The notes under the pieces were generated by a model that made no database searches, was not told the DNA's origin, and was given only the letters and a program-made list of their open reading frames with translations. The position numbers were made by a program, and so were the translations under genes. Shown one piece after another: positions 21,136 through 26,553 of a DNA stretch of 26,553 nucleotides; the first letter of the stretch is position 1, and every line of letters starts with the position of its first letter. Origin of the DNA: Spongospora subterranea f. sp. subterranea (taxonomy: Eukaryota > Endomyxa: Phytomyxea > Phytomyxea > Plasmodiophorida); the NCBI GenBank assembly GCA_049724395.1, contig JAUGWO010000323.1, forward strand, positions 1 through 26,553, written 5' to 3'.

Positions 21136-21590
21136 TCCGAACTCGGCTTCAGGATCTCGTCGGAGAATGATCAGAATCGTGTGTTCCATTGAGAAAGTTT
21201 GCATCGGAGTGACAATAAAAAGCCGATGGCGCAGATCAGGCAAAAAACGCACCGCCAAAAGAGAAGTAAAACATGCGATTCGGTATTGGACGGCTGATGC
21301 ACGCCATTATGATGAAGAAACGACTCAGTGTTACGAACACGCTTGTTGCGATTATGTTATGCTGCATTTCATATTCAGTGCACGATGAATAACAAAATCT
21401 GAAGGCATCTTCATCATAATGGCCTGCATCAGCCGTCCAATACCGAATCGCATGTTTTACTTCTCTTTTGACGGTACGATACTTTGCCTGATCTGCGCCA
21501 TCGGCTTTTGTATGGTCACTCCGATGCAAACTCTCACAGGAACACACGATTCTTATCATTCTCCGACGAGATCCTGAAGCCGAGTTCGGA
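21136..21590. repeat. Inverted repeat, 182-bp arms, 91-bp spacer
   Basis: The arms 21136-21317 and 21409-21590 are inverted copies of equal length with a handful of mismatches. The outer ends are TCCGAACTCGGCTTCAGG and its complement. An open frame crosses each arm in opposite directions (both read SASGSRRRMIRIVCS and REVKHAIRYWTAD), so the duplicated piece may once have been coding. No target duplication is obvious. Confidence 0.85.
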
Positions 21591-21645
21591 AGAAGAAGAC
21601 ACCAGATCAATAGAAGTATGATTTATTCGACGGTAAAATGAAAAA

Positions 21646-21715
21646 TGCATGACCACAGTGCATGACAACACTCGGTAAAATGCATGACCACAGTGCATGA
21701 CAACACTCGGTAAAA
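21646..21715. repeat. Tandem 35-bp duplication abutting the LTR
   Basis: Two exact copies (21646-21680 and 21681-21715) beginning TGCATGACCACAGTGCATG and ending CTCGGTAAAA. The second copy ends exactly where the element C LTR begins (21716). Confidence 0.9.
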
Positions 21716-21879
21716 TGTTAGGAACACTCCCATATATTCCTAACATTCGCGGCTTCGCCGCAGTTCCGCCGCAGTTTTCCGACAAGAATGACCTCTGGCT
21801 GGTCATTCTTGTCAACTCTTTGCTTCGCCTGTATTAATACACACGTGATTATATCAGAGGATCTGTTCGTCCCATAACA
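21716..21879 (+). repeat. Element C 5' LTR (164 bp)
   Basis: The ends TGTTA/TAACA are inverted. The LTR contains two clear dyads: TGTTAGGAA paired with TTCCTAACA in the first 30 bp, and a 13-base arm pair GACAAGAATGACC / GGTCATTCTTGTC (21781-21793 and 21801-21813). A GCGGC-TTC-GCCGC hairpin lies between. It is short for an LTR, as is common for self-priming elements. Confidence 0.9.
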
Positions 21880-21881
21880 GT

Positions 21882-21892
21882 TTGACAAGAAT
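21882..21892 (+). other. Self-complementary primer-binding site of element C
   Basis: TTGACAAGAAT, two bases (GT) after the LTR end. It is the exact complement of ATTCTTGTCAA at 21805-21815 within the LTR, an 11-base perfect match. In Tf1 an 11-base match between the 5' end of the RNA and the primer site starts reverse transcription without a tRNA. Transcript start at 21805 is inferred, not shown. Confidence 0.7.
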
Positions 21893-21898
21893 TCCCTC

Positions 21899-22040
21899 TT
21901 CTCGGTTTACGTACCGTCACTTCTCGCCTCTCGGTTTACGTACCGTCACTTCTCTCCTCTCGGTTTACGTACCGTCACTTCTCGCCTCTCGGTTTACGTA
22001 CCGTCACTTCTCGCCTCTCGGTTTACGTACCGTCACTTCG
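21899..22040 (+). repeat. Leader array of 29-bp repeats, five units
   Basis: The units read CTCGGTTTACGTACCGTCAC followed by TTCTCGCCT with minor changes. They lie between the primer site and the gag ATG. The core CGGTTTACGTACCG is nearly the same as the core of the 32-bp units in element B and can form a small hairpin. Confidence 0.9.
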
Positions 22041-22049
22041 CCCCACAGC

Positions 22050-23000
22050 ATGTCTAGCCGCGAGCGATCGGAGTCAGTTCCAGCTAGCCCGCACAACCAT
22101 CGAGGTTTTCAGGTACCGACGGAACATCCACATGTTCAACCTCAACCTTTGTCGCCAGAGGTCCAGGCGGTATTACAGGCGGCACTCTCCCAGCAACAGC
22201 AACAGTTCCAACGGCAGTTACAGGAATTGTCGCAACACTACCAGCAGCGGTTGACCTTGCCAGAACCCAAAGTCCGCCTCCCAGATCCTTTCGACGGTTC
22301 CCGATCCACCCTGCGAGGTTTTATCAACCAAATATCAATGGTCATCACCCGTAAACCCAGGACATACGCCACGGATTCCGACAAGGTGATGTTGGTTGGG
22401 GACCTTTTCACAGGAAACGCTTTGCTGTGGTTCTCACCAATTTTCGAGCGACGGGATCCGTTGCTCCAGGATTTTGTCAGATTCATTGACGCGTTTCGGG
22501 CACGGTTCGAGGATCCGAACAAAGCAGTCACAGCCGCACGACGATTGGAGGCGCTGCGCCAAGGTCGCCGCCCAGTCGCTACGTATGCCAGCGAGTTTCA
22601 GCTGCTGGTCACCGACGCAGGTTGGGACGGCGCTGCGACGCTACACCAGTTCCGAAAAGGCCTCAACGAGGATGTGAAAGACTTGCTATTGACGTGCCCG
22701 GAGCCAGCCGACTTGCTCGCCCTCATCATGACGGCCATCAGATGCGGCGATCGCCTATTTGAACGCGCCCAGGAGCGTCGAGGTCAGTCGCAAGTACACC
22801 CACAGCGCCACCCCGAGGTCGATTCTGGGTCCGACTCCATGATGGTCGATTCGTTCAGAACCACCGGCCACCCGCGACTGGATGAGTCGGAACGAACACG
22901 CCGCCGGGAACACAATTTGTGCAGATATTGTGGAGATGCTGGCCATCCTACCGTAGCCTGCCCCCTATTGGCGAACCGAAACCGTTTTTCATCCAATACA
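22050..23000 (+). other. Element C gag part
   Basis: It starts at the ATG of MSSRERSES, the same start sequence as in element B. A glutamine-rich helical stretch (QQQQQFQRQLQELSQHYQQR) comes first, then a Ty3-type capsid region (PDPFDGSRSTLRGFINQ, LWFSPIFERRDP, then DFVRFIDAFRARFEDPN), and a CCHC zinc knuckle (CRYCGDAGHPTVAC, near 22920-22961) that binds RNA. The upstream leader frame is open but lacks an ATG, so this start is preferred. Confidence 0.9.
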
Positions 23001-23089
23001 TCACCATCTTCGACCTATAATGCTGAGCCACCTCTCCGATTAGCATCGTCATGTATGGATAACTCGTGCGAGACATTATTCAGTTCCCT

Positions 23090-26000
23090 TATTACGGTCT
23101 CATGGCACCAATCCCAGTCCATCCAACTACATTGTTTAATCGACAGTGGTGCGTCCTCTGCTTTTATCGACGCCACATTTGCCGAACGAAACAGCATCCC
23201 TCTCGTCCGACTTCCTAGACCGTTATCTGTTGAAGTTATCGATGGTCGCAGACTCTCTTCTATTACCCATCGAACATCGCCACTACGACTAGAGATCTCG
23301 GGCATCAAATCGTTGACCAGTCTTTATGTCATTGAACGGGCTTACTATCCCATTATACTGGGGATGTCATGGCTTCACGAACTAAACCCACAGATTGATT
23401 GGAAGGCCCGTACAATCACCCCACGTTTTCCTATTACCGACAAGAGTGCCCACCTGTATACCGATAGGCCATGGCAACACAATATATATTCGGCAACAAT
23501 GACATCGAAAGCGAATGCAGCCTTACTTCCCCACAAGTATGGCGAATTCCAGGACGTGTTCGAGAAGAAAAACGCTGACCGACTGCCCCAACATCGCACA
23601 TATGATTGCGCCATCAACTTTAAAGAGGAGACTGGCCCGCTGCCATACAGGAAGGTCTACAAACTCGGCCAGACCGAACAAAAAGTTTTGCGCCAGTACA
23701 TCGAAGACAACCTCAAGAAAGGATTCATTCGCCACTCCAAATCACCGTTGGGATCACCAATACTCTTTGTAAAGAAGAAGGACAACAGCCTCCGACTGTG
23801 CGTCGACTACCGCGATGTCAACAATATAACCAAGAAGGAGCCTTATCCAATTCCTGCTATCCAAAATATTTTAGCCCAACTGTCTTCTGCCAAAATATTC
23901 ACGAAGATCGATCTACGAGGCGCTTACAACCTACTCCGAATCAAGGACGGCGACGAGTGGAAGACTGCATGGTGTTGCAAATATGGAAATTTCGAGTATA
24001 CGGTAATGCCGTTTGGGCTAATGAACGCTCCCGGTTATTTTCAGAGGTTGATGAACGACGTCCTCCGTGAATACCTCGACAAATTTGTGGTTGTTTACCT
24101 CGACGACATTTTGATCTACTCGGAGAGCGCGCCGCAGCACGACGTTAATGTTCGATTAGTACTTTCCAAGTTGCGTTCAGCTGGTTTATTTGCAAAACTG
24201 GAAAAATGCGTGTTTCGACGCTCAGGAAGTCGAATTCCTCGGTTATCTGGTCACCGACAGCAGCATCAAGATGGACCCAAGTAAGGTGGAGACTATTCTC
24301 GATTGGGCGACACCTTCAACAGTCAAGGACGTCCAAAATTTCCTAGGCTTTGCTAATTTCTACAGGGAGTTCATCGTAGATTTCGCCAAAATATCTTCAC
24401 CTTTGACGTCTCTGACGAAAAAAGATCAACCATTTGGTTGGTCGGCCGCGGCCGAGTCCGCGTTCGTGACCCTGAAACGAGCGTTCACCACAGCGCCTGT
24501 TATGAAACATTTTAACCCTATCTTACCTATCATTATTGAGACCGATGCGTCAGACTTCGCCCTCGGCGCCGTGATTTCGCAACCGCAAATGGACTGTAAA
24601 TTACATCCTATTGCGTTCTATTCGAGAAAATTAACAGTTTCGGAATTGAACTACGATGTCCATGACAAAGAACTACTCGCGATCGTGGTAGCGTTTCAAG
24701 TGTGGAGACATTTTTTGGAAGGAGCACAGCACAAAATCATCGTGTACAGCGACCACAAGAATTTGATTTATTTTACCTCGTCCAAGACTCTCAGTCGCCG
24801 ACAAGCTCGTTGGTCATTAATGCTCGCTGAATATCCGTTCGTCATCGTGCACCGACCTGGTAGTCAATCAGGAAAACCAGATGCGTTGTCGCGGCGTCCC
24901 GAATACGAAATTCAACCAACCGACCCTATCTGGAAGGTGCAGCGAAGATCTATACTTCAACCGGATCAGCTCTTACCTACTCCTGCAGCTACATTATGTG
25001 CCACGATGATTAACCCTTCTCAATCGATCGAGGAGCGTATCAAACTTAACCAGCAGTCGGACACCTTCGTCCAAGATATCATTTCAAGTCTTCCTGTGAC
25101 AAGTTTTAGACTCGACAACGGCATCCTCTACAAAGAGAAATCGCTGGTAGTGGTGGGAGAAGATTGTAAACTGGACATATTGAAGGCACGTCACGATGCC
25201 CCAGCGAGTGGTCATTTCGGTATTTCTAAGACACTTAACTAGGTACGACGTACCTACTGGTGGCCTGGAATGTCCAAGTATATTAAAAGGTATGTTATCT
25301 CCTGTGACACATGTGCTAGAGCAAAGTCCAGTCGCCATCAACCGCACGGTCTACTCTGCCCTTTACCTATCGCAGAGGACATTTGGCGCTCGATTACCAT
25401 GGACTTCATTGTTAAATTGCCGAAGTCTCGGGGGCACGATTCTATCCTGGTGGTGGTAGATCGTTTCTCCAAAATGAGCCATTTTATTCCTTGCACCGAA
25501 TCGATAAATGGGGCAGGTCTCGCCGATTTGCTCTTGACGAATGTTTTCAAATTACATGGGTTGCCCGACGAGATCATTTCCGATCGCGGACCCCAGTTCG
25601 TCTCGAAATTCTGGAAACACCTGTTGGCTCGGTTCAAGATTGATCGCAAACTGTCCTCATCGCGACACCCCCAGACGGATGGGCAGACAGAAAGACTAAA
25701 TCAAGTGTTGGAACAGTACTTACGCTGTTACATTAATTTCCAACAAAACAACTGGGTGGATTTGTTACCAGTTGCTGAATTCGCTTACAATAACGCAGAA
25801 CATTCGGCGACAAAGATGACGCCATTTTATGCGGTCTATGGTTCTCACCCCCGTTTCGACGACGCCACATCGTGTTCAGTTGCGACTCTTCCATCGGCTG
25901 ATGAACGAGTAAACCACATCAATGAAGTTCGGATGTTCCTCAAGGCAGAACTACAACGCGCGGTTCGAGATATGAAACATTTCGCTGATAAGAAACGACT

Positions 26001-26472
26001 ACCTCACCCGAACTACAAGGTTGGCGATAAGGTTTGGTTGAAATCGGAGGGTATTTCATCTGGCCGTCCTAGTTCTAAGCTGAGTAGTCGAAGGTTAGGG
26101 CCGTACTCCATTACAGAGATGATCAACCCAGTGACCTACCGTTTATCCCTATCACATGACAGTCGGCTCCACAACGCATTCCATGTTGCACTACTGTCCC
26201 CACACAAGGAGAACGAGATCCCAGAGCGCGTTCAATCTCCACCTCCGCCTCTTATCCTTGACTCTGACCACAAGGACCCATTATATATTGTCAATGAGGT
26301 ACTGGACTCTCGTTGGTATAGAAATCAGTTGCAGTATCTCCTCGATTGGGAAGGGTATCCGCCGTCAGAGCGATCGTGGGAGCCCGCACGTAACCTTGGT
26401 TCCACACCGGCCTTAAAGGAAACGATTCGTCGGTTTCATGTGGATTACCCGTCCAGCTGGGCCCTGGCTTAA
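23090..26472 (+). other. Element C pol part with C-terminal chromodomain
   Basis: Domains in order, rounded: protease about 23,090-23,400 (LIDSGAS); reverse transcriptase about 23,560-24,200 (LCVDYRDVNN, FTKIDLRGAY, VVYLDDILIYS); RNase H about 24,480-24,900 (ETDASDFALGAV, YSDHKNL, HRPGSQSGKPDALSR); integrase about 25,170-25,860 (zinc site with SCDTC, DFIVKLP, SDRGPQF, HPQTDGQTERLNQ); GPY region near 26,090 (RRLGPYSI); and chromodomain about 26,270-26,420 (YIVNEVLDSRWYRNQLQYLL, then WEGYP and SWEPARNL). The chromodomain likely guides insertion to modified chromatin. Included in the element's break count. Confidence 0.92.
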
Positions 26473-26480
26473 GGAGGGGG
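26471..26480 (+). other. Polypurine tract of element C
   Basis: AAGGAGGGGG, overlapping the end of pol and three bases before the 3' LTR at 26484. It is the expected plus-strand primer position. Confidence 0.85.
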
Positions 26481-26483
26481 TGA

Positions 26484-26553
26484 TGTTAGGAACACTCCCA
26501 TATATTCCTAACATTCGCGGCTTCGCCGCAGTTCCGCCGCAGATCTGATAAGA
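26484..26553 (+). repeat. Element C 3' LTR, cut by window edge
   Basis: The first 59 bp equal the 5' LTR. The last visible bases (ATCTGATAAGA) differ from the 5' LTR at the same place (TTTTCCGACAAGA). The rest lies outside the window. Confidence 0.85.

Larger units (their letters stand above)
21716..26553 (+). mobile_element. Element C: nearly complete Ty3/gypsy chromovirus (Tf1/sushi-like)
   Basis: The order is 5' LTR, primer site, leader repeats, gag, protease, RT, RNase H, integrase with GPY region and C-terminal chromodomain, polypurine tract, and 3' LTR cut by the window edge. All expected parts are present in family order. It is broken, with about two breaks in the coding part. The visible first 59 bases of the two LTRs are identical, then they differ at several places, which points to a fairly young but not brand-new insertion. 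The chromodomain and the self-complementary primer site both place it with chromoviruses of the Tf1/sushi kind. Element B derives from the same family and element A from a sister one. Confidence 0.93.

Overview
The window is eukaryotic and most of it is retroelement debris. Evidence for a eukaryote: several LTR-retrotransposon families, a LINE, a Penelope-like relic, a predicted 44-bp GT-AG intron, and no bacterial-style operons. Very short introns together with self-priming chromodomain Ty3 elements would fit an early-branching fungus or a small invertebrate. The sequence alone does not decide between them.

Layout, left to right. 1-1671: broken minus-strand Ty3 chromovirus (element A) running off the left edge, with one LTR visible. 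2027-2870: head-to-head foldback (element B) made of LTR and leader sequence of the same family as element C. 3001-5810: a minus-strand, probably host, two-exon gene for a repeat protein with a signal peptide, of no family I recognise. 5945-8420: about 2.5 kb with no recognisable gene. 8596-9984: intact, intron-free argininosuccinate lyase of clearly bacterial (gammaproteobacterial-looking) type. 10.0-11.5 kb: a weak PIF/Harbinger trace. 11.7-12.4 kb: Ty1/copia relic, directly abutting a different Ty3-like relic at 12.4-15.1 kb. 15,986-16,177: palindromic TG...CA unit with a 5-bp target duplication, inserted at the edge of a duplicated gag-like relic (16.2-17.8 kb). 18.0-18.6 kb: Penelope-like RT relic. 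About 18.9-20.2 kb: 5'-truncated LINE ending in an (ACCAT)n tail. 20.4-20.8 kb: minus-strand copia integrase relic. 21,136-21,590: inverted repeat with 182-bp arms. 21,716 to the right edge: nearly complete chromovirus (element C) with LTRs, primer site, leader repeats, gag, pol with a C-terminal chromodomain, and polypurine tract.

The two loci that matter for the host are the bacterial-type lyase (last step of arginine synthesis; an apparent horizontal transfer) and the secreted-looking repeat protein. The most informative retroelement detail is that elements A and C each carry, 2 bp inside the LTR, a primer site complementary to a segment of their own LTR. That is the layout of self-priming Tf1/sushi elements.
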